Shown: positions 44,861 through 52,378 of the stretch, in pieces
Layout of the letters: every line of letters starts with the position of its first letter
Position numbering within the stretch: the first letter of the stretch is position 1
Assembly (NCBI GenBank): GCA_902510475.1
Contig: CABXCC010000007.1
Coordinates: 1-52,378 of the forward strand
Direction: 5' to 3'
Length of the DNA stretch: 52,378 nucleotides
From: an uncultured Bacteroidota bacterium
GTDB taxonomy: Bacteria; Bacteroidota; Bacteroidia; Flavobacteriales; Flavobacteriaceae
Position numbers and translations under genes: made by a program
Notes under the pieces: generated by a model
The model's input: only the letters and a program-made list of their open reading frames with translations
Databases searched by the model: none
Told to the model about the DNA's origin: nothing

Positions 44861-46093
44861 TTATTCGTCTCTTAATGCTACAATGGGTTTGATTGATGCT
44901 GCTCTTTTAGCAGGAATATATCCGGCAAGGGTTCCAGCAATAACCAATGTTATTGTTGCTGCTAAAACTAGAGATGTACTAACTCCAGGATCCGTAATCC
45001 AATAATCCTCCAGGTTAAAACTGTTTAATACTGCCCCTCCTATAAGGAGTCCAACATATCCAGCGATAGCAGTAATAAAAATAGATTCTAAAATTATGAT
45101 TAAGATAATTGAGTTGGGTGGAGCTCCAAGTGCTTTTCTTATACCAATTTCTTTTGTTCTTTCCTTTACGATGAAAATCATAATATTACTTATTCCCACG
45201 ACTCCTGCCACTAAAGTTCCCATACCAATAATTAAAACTAGTATTGCCAAAACTCCGTTAAATTGGGTTATTTCTTGATTTTCTCTAGCTCTATTTCTAG
45301 CTCGTACTGCTGATTGATCATTTTCAGCAACAAAGAAAATATCTTTTATTTTATCAACTACCTTATTTCCAAAAGCGATCGCTTCCTGTTCGGAAAGTGA
45401 AGGATTGTAAGTAAGATTTATTTGATCGATGTAATCATTGTTTCCGTATATTTTTTGAGCAGTTGAGATGGGCATATATATTACTCTTGCTTCATTACTG
45501 TCTGAACCCTCGGTTCTTTCGACAAAAACACCAACTATCTTGAACTTTATCTTATTAAGATCAAGGTATTTTCCAATCGGATCTATATCACCAAATAAGT
45601 CTTCAACTACCAGATTTCCGATGACAATATTCTTAGTATTATTTTTTAAATCTAATGGATTTATAAACCTACCCTGTTTCATTTCTGATTTCTCAATAAA
45701 TTGATGATCTGGATTTACTGCTCTTACCGAATAATTACTTTTTTCAGTTCCAAAACTAGCAATAACATTTTTATAGACCCTACCAGTTATAAATTCAATA
45801 TCATCACTAAACTCTTCTTTTAAGGTTTTATATAATGGATTGTCAAATTGAATTCTTCTTCCTGTTTGATATCCCTCCACTGCTTTTGATGTTCGCCCAG
45901 AATAAATAAAAATTGAGTTGTTTGCATCACCATTAAATTCGTTGTTAAATGTATTTTGAAAACCATTCGCGATTCCAAATAAAATTGTAAACAACATTAT
46001 TGCAAATGCAACCGTAAATCCTGATAAAAGAGTTCTAAGTTTATTTTTATTTAAACTTTGAAATACTTCCCTAAATAACCCAAAATCGATCAT
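44861..46093 (-). CDS. MacB-type ABC transporter permease (paralogue of the following gene)
   Basis: This 410-residue protein has the same architecture as the next gene: KLRTLLSGFTVAFAIMLFTILFGIANG at the N-terminus, a MacB-type periplasmic domain, KERTKEIGIRKALGAPPNSIILIIILESIFITAIAGY and the terminal PAKRAASIKPIVALRDE. Two different permeases presumably pair as a heterodimer with one ATPase. Two bases separate it from the ATPase gene. Confidence 0.93.
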   Translation of the reverse strand: MIDFGLFREVFQSLNKNKLRTLLSGFTVAFAIMLFTILFGIANGFQNTFNNEFNGDANNSIFIYSGRTSKAVEGYQTGRRIQFDNPLYKTLKEEFSDDIEFITGRVYKNVIASFGTEKSNYSVRAVNPDHQFIEKSEMKQGRFINPLDLKNNTKNIVIGNLVVEDLFGDIDPIGKYLDLNKIKFKIVGVFVERTEGSDSNEARVIYMPISTAQKIYGNNDYIDQINLTYNPSLSEQEAIAFGNKVVDKIKDIFFVAENDQSAVRARNRARENQEITQFNGVLAILVLIIGMGTLVAGVVGISNIMIFIVKERTKEIGIRKALGAPPNSIILIIILESIFITAIAGYVGLLIGGAVLNSFNLEDYWITDPGVSTSLVLAATITLVIAGTLAGYIPAKRAASIKPIVALRDE

Positions 46094-46095
46094 TA

Positions 46096-46785
46096 TTATA
46101 ATCTGTTTTGTTTAATTTTTTTATCCTCCATAATTACACCGTCTTTTAATCTTACAATTCTTTTACACATCAAAGAAATATCTTCTTCATGTGTAACAAT
46201 TAAAATTGTTTTTCCCTCATCATTTAATTGCTGAAGGAATTGCATAATTTCATGTGATGTAGCTGAATCGAGCGCTCCTGTTGGTTCATCTGCTAGTAGT
46301 AATTTAGGTTCAGCTGCTAATGCTCTTGCAATCGCAACTCTTTGTTTTTGACCGCCTGAAAGTTCATTTGGTAAATGTGTTGACCAATCAGCTAGACCAA
46401 CTTTTTCTAAATGAAACATTGCTTTTTCTTGTCTTTCCTTTCTCTTTTGTCCCTGATAATATAATGGTAAGGCTACATTTTCAAGTGCGTTTTTGAAGTT
46501 TATTAAATTAAAAGATTGAAAAACAAAGCCCAAGAATTTATTTCTGTATTGAGCTGCTTTCTTTTCGGTTAAATCTTTTATTTCAATACCGTCTAATGTG
46601 TATTCACCCGAATCAAGTTCATCTAAGATTCCAATTATATTAAGCAATGTTGATTTTCCTGAGCCAGAGGACCCCATAATTGCAACCATTTCACCTTTGT
46701 CGACATGAAGATCAATTCCCTTGAGAACATGAAGACTTGAATCTCCCATTTTATAAGACTTGTGGAGGTTATTTATTTTAAGCAT
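46096..46785 (-). CDS. ABC transporter ATP-binding protein (MacB/LolD type)
   Basis: This 229-residue ATPase has Walker A GSSGSGKS (about 38-45), a Q-loop VFQSFNLI, the LSGGQKQRVAIARALA signature and Walker B LLLADEPTGALD. It is the first gene of the operon ATPase-permease-permease-adaptor-TolC, a MacAB-TolC-like exporter of unknown substrate (peptides, macrolides or lipoproteins in relatives). The upstream 92 bases contain no clear terminator for the oxidase operon. Confidence 0.94.
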   Translation of the reverse strand: MLKINNLHKSYKMGDSSLHVLKGIDLHVDKGEMVAIMGSSGSGKSTLLNIIGILDELDSGEYTLDGIEIKDLTEKKAAQYRNKFLGFVFQSFNLINFKNALENVALPLYYQGQKRKERQEKAMFHLEKVGLADWSTHLPNELSGGQKQRVAIARALAAEPKLLLADEPTGALDSATSHEIMQFLQQLNDEGKTILIVTHEEDISLMCKRIVRLKDGVIMEDKKIKQNRL

Positions 46786-46877
46786 TTACTTCTTTTGTTT
46801 TCTGTGGCAAAGGTTAAGAAAAACTCAGCAAAACGATGTTAATTAGTTGTTAAAAGGAGGTTAGATATTGTTAACGT

Positions 46878-47087
46878 TTATTTTTTAAATTTTTTATAAA
46901 CGAAAAATATCATGAAGAAAACGATCAAATAGGGTAAAAATGCTAGGTACATAATCCCATTATTTATTCCTTCTGCCATACCATCATTTTCACTACTTTC
47001 TAGTACAGCTCTACACATTGCACACTGCGAAAAACTTGGGATTGATAAAAAAATCAAAAAAACAGAAGTAAGTATTTTATTTTTCAT
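46878..47087 (-). CDS. Small exported membrane protein with CxxC motif, end of cytochrome oxidase operon
   Basis: The protein is 69 residues from the ATG at 47087; the longer frame to 47153 overlaps the DUF420 gene and is unlikely. A signal peptide (MKNKILTSVFLIFLSIPSFSQ) is followed immediately by Cys22-Ala-Met-Cys25, an Arg-Ala-Val-Leu-Glu segment, a short glycine/acidic stretch and one C-terminal membrane helix with a Lys-rich end. The CxxC would face the periplasm. Its place at the end of an oxidase/SCO/DUF420 operon suggests a part in copper or haem-copper oxidase assembly; this is inference. The function is not known to me. Confidence 0.8.
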   Translation of the reverse strand: MKNKILTSVFLIFLSIPSFSQCAMCRAVLESSENDGMAEGINNGIMYLAFLPYLIVFFMIFFVYKKFKK

Positions 47088-47089
47088 AA

Positions 47090-47692
47090 TTAAACGTAAT
47101 AAGGAGAAATCATTAAGTAAACTATAACTCCAGTTACCGCTACATATAACCAAATAGGAAAAGTTATTTTAGCGATTTTTTTATGTTTTTCAAAATCATT
47201 TGTAATAGCTCTTACGTATGAAACTAAAACAAAAGGGATAACCGTGATTGACAATAATATATGAGAAATTAAAATAAAATAATAAATATATTTTATTAAA
47301 CCATCCCCTTCGAATTTTGTAGGGTCACTGGTGATATGATAAGCTATGTACATAACCAAGAAACAAAGAGAAAGACCAATACAAACTTTAATTAAATTTT
47401 CATGAATAAGTCTTTTTCCCTTCTTAATAAAATAAACAGCCAAAACTAAAACAACAGCAGTTATTCCGTTAATGGTTGCATAAATTGGAGGTAAAAATTT
47501 AAGTGGTTTTACTACCGGTAAATTATCAATCAATATAATGGGTTCAAAATTTGGTGATCTTAAATCAAAAATCAATAAGTCAGCATCCCATTTTAAAAAA
47601 AGTAACAGTGCTACAACCACAGGAACTAGGACTGAAATTATTATAGTAAGCCTGTTATATAATTTTATATTAGCTGAATTCATTTTATTCAT
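47090..47692 (-). CDS. DUF420 membrane protein (CtaM-like oxidase assembly factor)
   Basis: This 200-residue protein has five hydrophobic segments and conserved His residues in VMYIAYHITSD and YYFILISHILLSITVIPFVL. DUF420 proteins include CtaM, which Staphylococcus needs to mature its haem A oxidase. The start at 47692 overlaps the SCO stop by eight bases; Met4 at 47683 is an alternative just past it. Context next to SCO and subunits III and IV supports an assembly role. Confidence 0.87.
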   Translation of the reverse strand: MNKMNSANIKLYNRLTIIISVLVPVVVALLLFLKWDADLLIFDLRSPNFEPIILIDNLPVVKPLKFLPPIYATINGITAVVLVLAVYFIKKGKRLIHENLIKVCIGLSLCFLVMYIAYHITSDPTKFEGDGLIKYIYYFILISHILLSITVIPFVLVSYVRAITNDFEKHKKIAKITFPIWLYVAVTGVIVYLMISPYYV

Positions 47693-48425
47693 TTAATAAT
47701 TTTAATAGGTCTTCTTTTAATATTGTTATTTCTTCTGCCTCACCATTATTGTCTAATTTTTCATTAAAATTAACAGACCCTTTGTAATATATTTTTGGGT
47801 TTCCAAACTCATCGACCCTGGATCTAATGTATCCCTCTTTGTCTATTATTGCAAAATAACCTGAATGTTCAAAACCATCTACAAAATCAGAACTTGCTGC
47901 AGTATATAAATTAAACCCATCATTTGCAAGTTTGTATATTTCATTTCTATCACCCGTCATGAGATTCCAGTTGGGATTTGTAATGCCATTATCTTGAGCA
48001 TATAACTGCAAAACTTCAGATGTGTCATATTCTGGATTAATCGAAAAGGATGCAATTCCAAAGTCAGGAAAAGCTGTAAAACTATTTTGAATATGTACAA
48101 GATTAGTATTCATAATTGGACAAATTGTTGTGCAGGTTGTAAAAAAGAACTCTACGATATATACTTTGCCGAGATAATCTTTATTTGATATCTGTTTTTC
48201 ATTTTGATTTATAAAAATAAAGTCTGGAACTTTTTTTCTTTCGTTATTCACTAATAAATAAGGAAGAGGATCAATATTTTTTTCAAAATTATCTAATTTT
48301 AAGCTCCTACTTTCACTTCGAGATACATCATCATTCTTAACTCGATCAATTATTCTTGGAACAAAAACTAAACCAAAGACTAATATCAGTATGATAATTA
48401 TAATATTCTTTTTATTATCCATCAT
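47685..48425 (-). CDS. sco1: SCO1/SenC-family copper chaperone
   Basis: This 246-residue protein has an N-terminal membrane anchor (NIIIIILILVFGLVFVPRII) and a periplasmic thioredoxin fold. The copper ligands are present: Cys98 and Cys102 in TTCTTICPIMN, and His187 in FEHSGYFAIID. SCO proteins help build the CuA centre of cytochrome oxidase subunit II. It overlaps the preceding cysteine-free homologue by 11 bases. Confidence 0.95.
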   Translation of the reverse strand: MMDNKKNIIIIILILVFGLVFVPRIIDRVKNDDVSRSESRSLKLDNFEKNIDPLPYLLVNNERKKVPDFIFINQNEKQISNKDYLGKVYIVEFFFTTCTTICPIMNTNLVHIQNSFTAFPDFGIASFSINPEYDTSEVLQLYAQDNGITNPNWNLMTGDRNEIYKLANDGFNLYTAASSDFVDGFEHSGYFAIIDKEGYIRSRVDEFGNPKIYYKGSVNFNEKLDNNGEAEEITILKEDLLKLLNE

Positions 48426-49131
48426 TTCCTTCCAGATTACTAATTCTTCTTATATTGGAATTAAAATTTCCTTTTCTTTTTTGTCTATACTCGGTAAATA
48501 AAATTCTAATATCATCATTCATTTTTCCTTTGATTTCAGAAACTAATATTGAGTTGTATGAGTATAGTCCAAATAAATTCACATCATTGTCTATTTGATC
48601 ATCATTCCTATCATCAATTCTACCTCTTTGATTTAATAACTTATCTATAATAAATACCCGATTAGTATAATTTGAACTGTCCAAATCATAATTAGATCTT
48701 AAGGAATTAAAAATTTCGTTAATGGACTCTTTGTCTGCATATGCAAAATGCCAATATTTTAATTCATCAGATTTTAGCAACTCTTTTCTAACTTTTTCTA
48801 ACTCAAACTCTGAATCTTTTCCTCCAATAGAAATAATTTGAAACTTTTTAAAGCCCTTAAATTTATCATAAACAAGCTCTTTTAAATTCAAAGCGCTAGT
48901 GATATTTTTTACAGGATTGTTACCAAGAAATGATAATATCGTAATGTTGTCCTTAAAAGTTGATGAATTATTATTAATAAATGTTAATGAATCTGTTTCA
49001 TTAATATCTTCACCAACTATGTCTAAAGTATTATAGTTATGGGTTGAGGGGTATAGAAACAATAAAAACACAACTGGCAACAAAAATAGAATTGCCAGAA
49101 TAAACCATTTTCTGTAAAATTTAGCAATCAC
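48415..49131 (-). CDS. Membrane-anchored SCO-like protein lacking cysteines
   Basis: This 238-residue protein has one N-terminal helix (WFILAILFLLPVVFLLFLY) and a periplasmic domain. ITILSFLGNN (about 63-72) lines up with IVEFFFTTCT of the following SCO protein, and VFIIDKLLNQRGRID (about 173-187) lines up with YFAIIDKEGYIRSRVD, so the fold is probably thioredoxin-like. It contains no cysteine at all and lacks the SCO copper ligands. It is translationally coupled to SCO (11-base overlap). A structural or partner role in oxidase assembly is inferred. No named family is recognised. Confidence 0.75.
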   Translation of the reverse strand: MIAKFYRKWFILAILFLLPVVFLLFLYPSTHNYNTLDIVGEDINETDSLTFINNNSSTFKDNITILSFLGNNPVKNITSALNLKELVYDKFKGFKKFQIISIGGKDSEFELEKVRKELLKSDELKYWHFAYADKESINEIFNSLRSNYDLDSSNYTNRVFIIDKLLNQRGRIDDRNDDQIDNDVNLFGLYSYNSILVSEIKGKMNDDIRILFTEYRQKRKGNFNSNIRRISNLEGNDG

Positions 49132-49141
49132 GATTTAAAAA

Positions 49142-49531
49142 TTAAAAGTCTGTTTTGATATAATTTGACGGATCATCAAACTCATCAAAAATATATCCAG
49201 CTTCTTGAATAAAAATAAAAGAGAGATATAAAATAAGAAAAACAGCGGTCCAAACCACAACTCTTCTTAATATTGAAGTCTCGTCTCGCATATGCATAAA
49301 GTCCCAGGTTATATAGTAAGCTTTAACTATTGTAAGAATTATAAAGACCCAGTTGAGTAATTTAAGATTTGCAAAAGACTGATTTAACACTTCTGGTTTA
49401 TAAATTCCAAGTACAACTTCAACTAGTGTTACTATCGAAAGAAGAATAAGAACTCCGATTATTTTTTGCGTATTAGATTTAAACTTAATTAAACCTCTGA
49501 ATATCTCCAATTTGTGTGCGTGTTCAGCCAT
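49142..49531 (-). CDS. Cytochrome c oxidase subunit IV (bacterial type)
   Basis: This 129-residue protein has three hydrophobic segments (IIGVLILLSIVTLVEVVLGIY, WVFIILTIVKAYYITWDFMHM, VVVWTAVFLILYLSFIFI), matching the prokaryotic subunit IV (COX4_pro) family. It lies 4 bases after subunit III in the oxidase operon. Confidence 0.9.
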   Translation of the reverse strand: MAEHAHKLEIFRGLIKFKSNTQKIIGVLILLSIVTLVEVVLGIYKPEVLNQSFANLKLLNWVFIILTIVKAYYITWDFMHMRDETSILRRVVVWTAVFLILYLSFIFIQEAGYIFDEFDDPSNYIKTDF

Positions 49532-49535
49532 ATTA

Positions 49536-50516
49536 TTATACTAAATAGAAAAATGTAAAAACAAAAACCCATACCAAATCAACAAAATGCCAATACAGTC
49601 CAACTTTTTCAACCATTTCATAACTTTTTCTTTTTTCATAAGTACCTATAATCACATTAAAGAAAATTATTATGTTTAACACTATTCCTGAAAAAACATG
49701 AAAACCATGAAAACCTGTAATAAAGAAAAAGAAATTTGCAAAAAGGGGAACTCCATACTCATTTTCATAAAGATTAGCTCCATTGACAACAGAAACCCCT
49801 GTTTCTTTTAATACATTTAATGAATCTTCTCTAGATAAAATAGTTTTATGACCATTCTCATCTAAAATTTGTTTTCTAATCAAAATATTTGGGTTTGCTT
49901 CAAAACCGGCAATTACCTCTTCGATATTAAAAGTTGGTAAGGTACCTTCATTATCATACCATATTCCATTGTAACTTTGATGTTGGTCTCTGACACTTGA
50001 AAATTCAAATGCAAAATCTTCAACAGAAACTCTTTTAGATGTTTCAGCATCCAAGAATTGTAATATATTTCCACCCTTTGTTTTAACAGCACCGTAATCG
50101 CCCTTAATGAAGGTTGCCCATTCCCAAGCTTGAGAGCCTACAAAAATAATTCCTCCAATAATTGTAAGAAACATGTAAAATGTAACTTTTGCTTTTTGCA
50201 TTTTATGCCCAGCATCTACAGCCATTACCATTGTTACAGATGACATAATCAGAACAAATGTCATAAAAGCAACATAGATCATTGGAAGTTCTTTTCCGTG
50301 AACAAACGGAACGTGTGTAAACACCTCATCAGCTATGGGCCATGAATCAGCAAACTTAAATCGAGCAAATCCATATGAAACAATAAATCCAGAAAAAGTA
50401 AGGGCATCAGAAACAATAAAAAACCACATCATCATCTTTCCATATGATGCATTCAAAGGCTTGTTTCCTCCATCCCAAATTTTGTCATTTGAAGTAGTGT
50501 TAGCAGTAGTTCCCAT
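49536..50516 (-). CDS. coxC: Cytochrome c oxidase subunit III, long form
   Basis: This 326-residue haem-copper oxidase subunit III protein begins with KMMMWFFIVSDALTFSGFIVSYG and ends with FFFITGFHGFHVFSGIVLNI and VGLYWHFVDLVWVFVFTFFYLV, the hallmarks of subunit III. It differs from a normal subunit III by a hydrophilic insert of roughly 100 residues (about 130-235) between helices. A loop rich in Glu/Asp and Lys there carries DSLNVLKETG. It pairs with the shorter subunit-III-like gene upstream (33-base gap). Confidence 0.93.
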   Translation of the reverse strand: MGTTANTTSNDKIWDGGNKPLNASYGKMMMWFFIVSDALTFSGFIVSYGFARFKFADSWPIADEVFTHVPFVHGKELPMIYVAFMTFVLIMSSVTMVMAVDAGHKMQKAKVTFYMFLTIIGGIIFVGSQAWEWATFIKGDYGAVKTKGGNILQFLDAETSKRVSVEDFAFEFSSVRDQHQSYNGIWYDNEGTLPTFNIEEVIAGFEANPNILIRKQILDENGHKTILSREDSLNVLKETGVSVVNGANLYENEYGVPLFANFFFFITGFHGFHVFSGIVLNIIIFFNVIIGTYEKRKSYEMVEKVGLYWHFVDLVWVFVFTFFYLV

Positions 50517-50549
50517 AGTTTAATTTAAAGAGATACAAAAGTAATTATT

Positions 50550-51119
50550 TTAACCGAAGAAAACCAAAAATATAAACAAGTAAATCCATAAAATGTCTAC
50601 AAAATGCCAAAATATAGAAGCCAGTTCAAAACCTATTAAATCTTTGCTATTATATAAGCCTTTTAGATTTTTTATAAGTACTACGATTAGCGCAATTAAT
50701 GCAACCATTACATGTATAGCATGGACAAAGGCTATTAAAAAAATAAAAGAACTATTTATTGTGCTTGTAGGTCCGGTAAAATGATAACCATTATCAATAA
50801 TTTGATTAAATCCTAAAAATTGTAAGACAATAAAAATTATTCCCAATAAAATCGTTGTAAACAATAGAATTGAAACGTTTTTTATTTTGTCATTTATTAA
50901 AAAACGTCTTGCAATAATTAAACAAATACTACTTAAAATGATAATCATCAAACTATAGTAAAATGCATCAGGAAGTTCAAAATTGAAAATCCAATCTTCC
51001 CTATTTTTACTAACAATAAAAGCGCTAGTTAATCCAGCAAAAGTCATAAATAATGACCCTATCCCAAACCAAAGCATCATTTTCAATGCTTTGTTTCTAT
51101 TATTTAATTGTGAACTCAT
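50550..51119 (-). CDS. Cytochrome c oxidase subunit III-like protein (short)
   Basis: This 189-residue protein has five hydrophobic helices, including MMLWFGIGSLFMTFAGLTSAFIV and ELASIFWHFVDILWIYLFIFLVFFG, a diagnostic subunit III ending. Two subunit III genes in tandem are usual in Bacteroidota oxidase operons. Its start overlaps the ctaB stop by four bases (ATGA). Confidence 0.9.
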   Translation of the reverse strand: MSSQLNNRNKALKMMLWFGIGSLFMTFAGLTSAFIVSKNREDWIFNFELPDAFYYSLMIIILSSICLIIARRFLINDKIKNVSILLFTTILLGIIFIVLQFLGFNQIIDNGYHFTGPTSTINSSFIFLIAFVHAIHVMVALIALIVVLIKNLKGLYNSKDLIGFELASIFWHFVDILWIYLFIFLVFFG

Positions 51120-52012
51120 ATAATTAAAACTTTATCTAATAAAAATGTTAATTGGACCAGCGTCAAATAAACAATACTGGTTAGCATTAATCTTTTTGCA
51201 TTTTCATTGTTACCATCAATAAAAAGTAAATAAGACTTGTATACAAGAAAAACACCCAAAATGATTACAAAAATTAAACCAAATAAACTTAATCTTAAAT
51301 TTCCTGTAATTCCAAAAAAAGGAACTATTGAAATAATAACAGCCCATATTGAATAAAATAAAATTTGAGCAGAGGTTGACTTATCTTTTTTTCCAGTTGG
51401 AAGCATTTTAAATCCAGCCTTTTTATAATCTTCACTTTGTGACCAACCGATGGACCAAAAATGTGGGAATTGCCAAAAAAACTGCATTAAAAATAATGTA
51501 ATTGCCTCGATTCCAATTTGATTTGTTGCGGCTACCCAACCAATCATAAAAGGAAATGCGCCGGGAATAGCTCCAACAAAAACAGCCAATGGACTCACTA
51601 GCTTCATTGGAGTATAAATAGCTGTATACATGAATATGGATGTAGCTGCTAAGATTGCAACTTTGATGTTTATAAAGTACATTAAAACAATACCCAAAAC
51701 CCCAGTGCTTATTGCTAGTAATAACGCTGTATTTATTTTAATTTTATTTTTAGGCAGCGGACGATTCTTGGTCCTATTCATTAATTTATCTAAATCTCTT
51801 TCAATGATTTGATTAAAAATATTAGACGAACTCACTATTAAAATTCCGCCAGTCAAAAGGAATGTTAAATCGATAAAGTTGATTGATTCAGAACCTAAAA
51901 AATAACTTATAAATGAAGAGAACACAACGCTCAGAGTTAATCTAAACTTAGTCAGTTCATTTATAATTTGTAATGTTATATTGTTTGACAACTTGAATAA
52001 ATTAAGTCGCAA
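51116..52012 (-). CDS. ctaB: Protohaem IX farnesyltransferase (haem O synthase)
   Basis: This 298-residue UbiA-family prenyltransferase attaches a farnesyl group to haem B for the oxidase. Motifs: NIFNQIIERDLDKLMNRTKNRPLP (about 62-85) and FWQFPHFWSIGWSQSEDYKKAGFKMLP in the second half, with about eight helices. The frame opens with TTG at 52012, but a perfect -7 box (52010-52017) overlaps that codon, so a second TTG at 51991 may be the true start. It is the first visible gene of the oxidase gene cluster; subunits I and II are not in the window. Confidence 0.93.
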   Translation of the reverse strand: MRLNLFKLSNNITLQIINELTKFRLTLSVVFSSFISYFLGSESINFIDLTFLLTGGILIVSSSNIFNQIIERDLDKLMNRTKNRPLPKNKIKINTALLLAISTGVLGIVLMYFINIKVAILAATSIFMYTAIYTPMKLVSPLAVFVGAIPGAFPFMIGWVAATNQIGIEAITLFLMQFFWQFPHFWSIGWSQSEDYKKAGFKMLPTGKKDKSTSAQILFYSIWAVIISIVPFFGITGNLRLSLFGLIFVIILGVFLVYKSYLLFIDGNNENAKRLMLTSIVYLTLVQLTFLLDKVLII

Positions 52013-52017
52013 ATATA
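52010..52017 (-). promoter_or_regulatory. -7 box overlapping the ctaB TTG codon
   Basis: The minus strand reads TATATTTG, a full match to TAnnTTTG. A TTTA lies about 19 bases upstream, so the -33 box is weak. If active, transcription begins inside the annotated ctaB 5' end, favouring TTG 51991 as start. Confidence 0.4.
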
Positions 52018-52057
52018 ATATATATTAAAGCCTTAATAAATTGAAACTACGAAAAAA

Positions 52058-52378
52058 TTAATCTTGAACTTGAAATATAATCGGTAAAGAATAGGGTACT
52101 GTGACAGCCACACCTCTTTGCTTTCCTGGTTGCATTTTAGGAAGTAAATTAATAACTCTTTGTGCTTCTTTTTCTAAACGTGGGTGTGGAGCTCTAGCTC
52201 TCACGCCCGTTACATCACCAGTTTTATTAATTTTAAAAATAACACTAATTCTTTGTCTTCCAGAAAGTCCTAAATCACCGGCTAAATCAGTATTAAATTT
52301 TCTCTGAACAAATTTTGCAATTTTTTCAGACATACATTTTCTCTTTTTATCATTACTTCCTCTTTCACACCCAGGGAA
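52058..52378 (-). CDS. tonB: TonB C-terminal domain protein (partial)
   Basis: The frame is open to the window edge, so the N-terminus is outside. The visible 106 residues start FPGCERGSNDKKRKCMSEKI, a pattern typical of flavobacterial TonB-like proteins just before the C-terminal domain, then FVQRKFNTDLAGDLGLSG, ISVIFKINKTGDVTGVRARAP, LPKMQPGKQRG and VPYSLPIIFQVQD. The internal Met at 52333 is not the start. Energy-transducing TonB proteins pass proton-motive force to SusC-type receptors. The usual membrane anchor would lie upstream. Confidence 0.9.
   Translation of the reverse strand, partial: FPGCERGSNDKKRKCMSEKIAKFVQRKFNTDLAGDLGLSGRQRISVIFKINKTGDVTGVRARAPHPRLEKEAQRVINLLPKMQPGKQRGVAVTVPYSLPIIFQVQD

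Overview
The window is AT-rich DNA from a member of the Bacteroidota, almost certainly a (probably marine) flavobacterium. The evidence is a SusC/SusD pair, a type IX secretion (T9SS) sorting domain, PorG- and PorP/SprF-type T9SS proteins, the linked porG-uppS-bamA-ompH-ompH cluster, promoter-like TAnnTTTG boxes in place of E. coli -10 boxes, no clear Shine-Dalgarno sequences, and frequent TTG/GTG starts. Genes are packed tightly, and four convergent pairs overlap at their 3' ends.

Layout. 1-492 is the 3' end of waaA (Kdo transferase). 493-791 has no annotated-size gene, but on the minus strand it holds a complete tryptophan-type attenuator: an 18-codon leader peptide with three consecutive Trp codons, competing stems, and a U-tailed terminator. 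No trp gene lies downstream of it. 792-2519 is a DEAD-box RNA helicase. 2563-13477 (minus) is a polysaccharide utilisation locus (PUL): SusC, SusD, a GH144-type glucanase lipoprotein, a T9SS-secreted protein with two repeated binding-like modules, a lipoprotein with three related modules, and a GH3 beta-glucosidase. The GH144 plus GH3 pairing suggests beta-1,2-glucan as substrate. A FISUMP-domain protein, tRNA-Leu, tRNA-Gly and a SusB-like GH97 follow.

16897-31600 is mostly housekeeping: mutS, a SpoU-type methyltransferase, a fused HPPK/deoxynucleoside kinase, a YhhQ transporter, a DUF2797 protein, a GH3-type acyl-adenylating enzyme, clpX-clpP-tig, an alpha/beta hydrolase with pdxJ, nadK, then porG and uppS. 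This leads into bamA and two ompH/skp genes (outer-membrane biogenesis), murI, a PorP/SprF protein, a NifU-type scaffold, a DUF255 thioredoxin-fold lipoprotein and tsaB.

41123-46785 (minus) is a tripartite MacAB-TolC-like export operon with a separate ATPase and two permeases. 46878-52012 (minus) is the distal part of a cytochrome c oxidase operon: ctaB, two subunit III proteins, subunit IV, a cysteine-free SCO-like protein, SCO, DUF420 and a small CxxC membrane protein. The window ends inside a TonB C-terminal domain gene.

The observations most worth following up are the orphan trp attenuator at about 557-707, the putative beta-1,2-glucan PUL with paired secreted and lipid-anchored binding-module proteins, the cysteine-less SCO paralogue next to SCO, and the small exported CxxC protein ending the oxidase operon. 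All calls come from reading the sequence and remembered family features; no database search was run.
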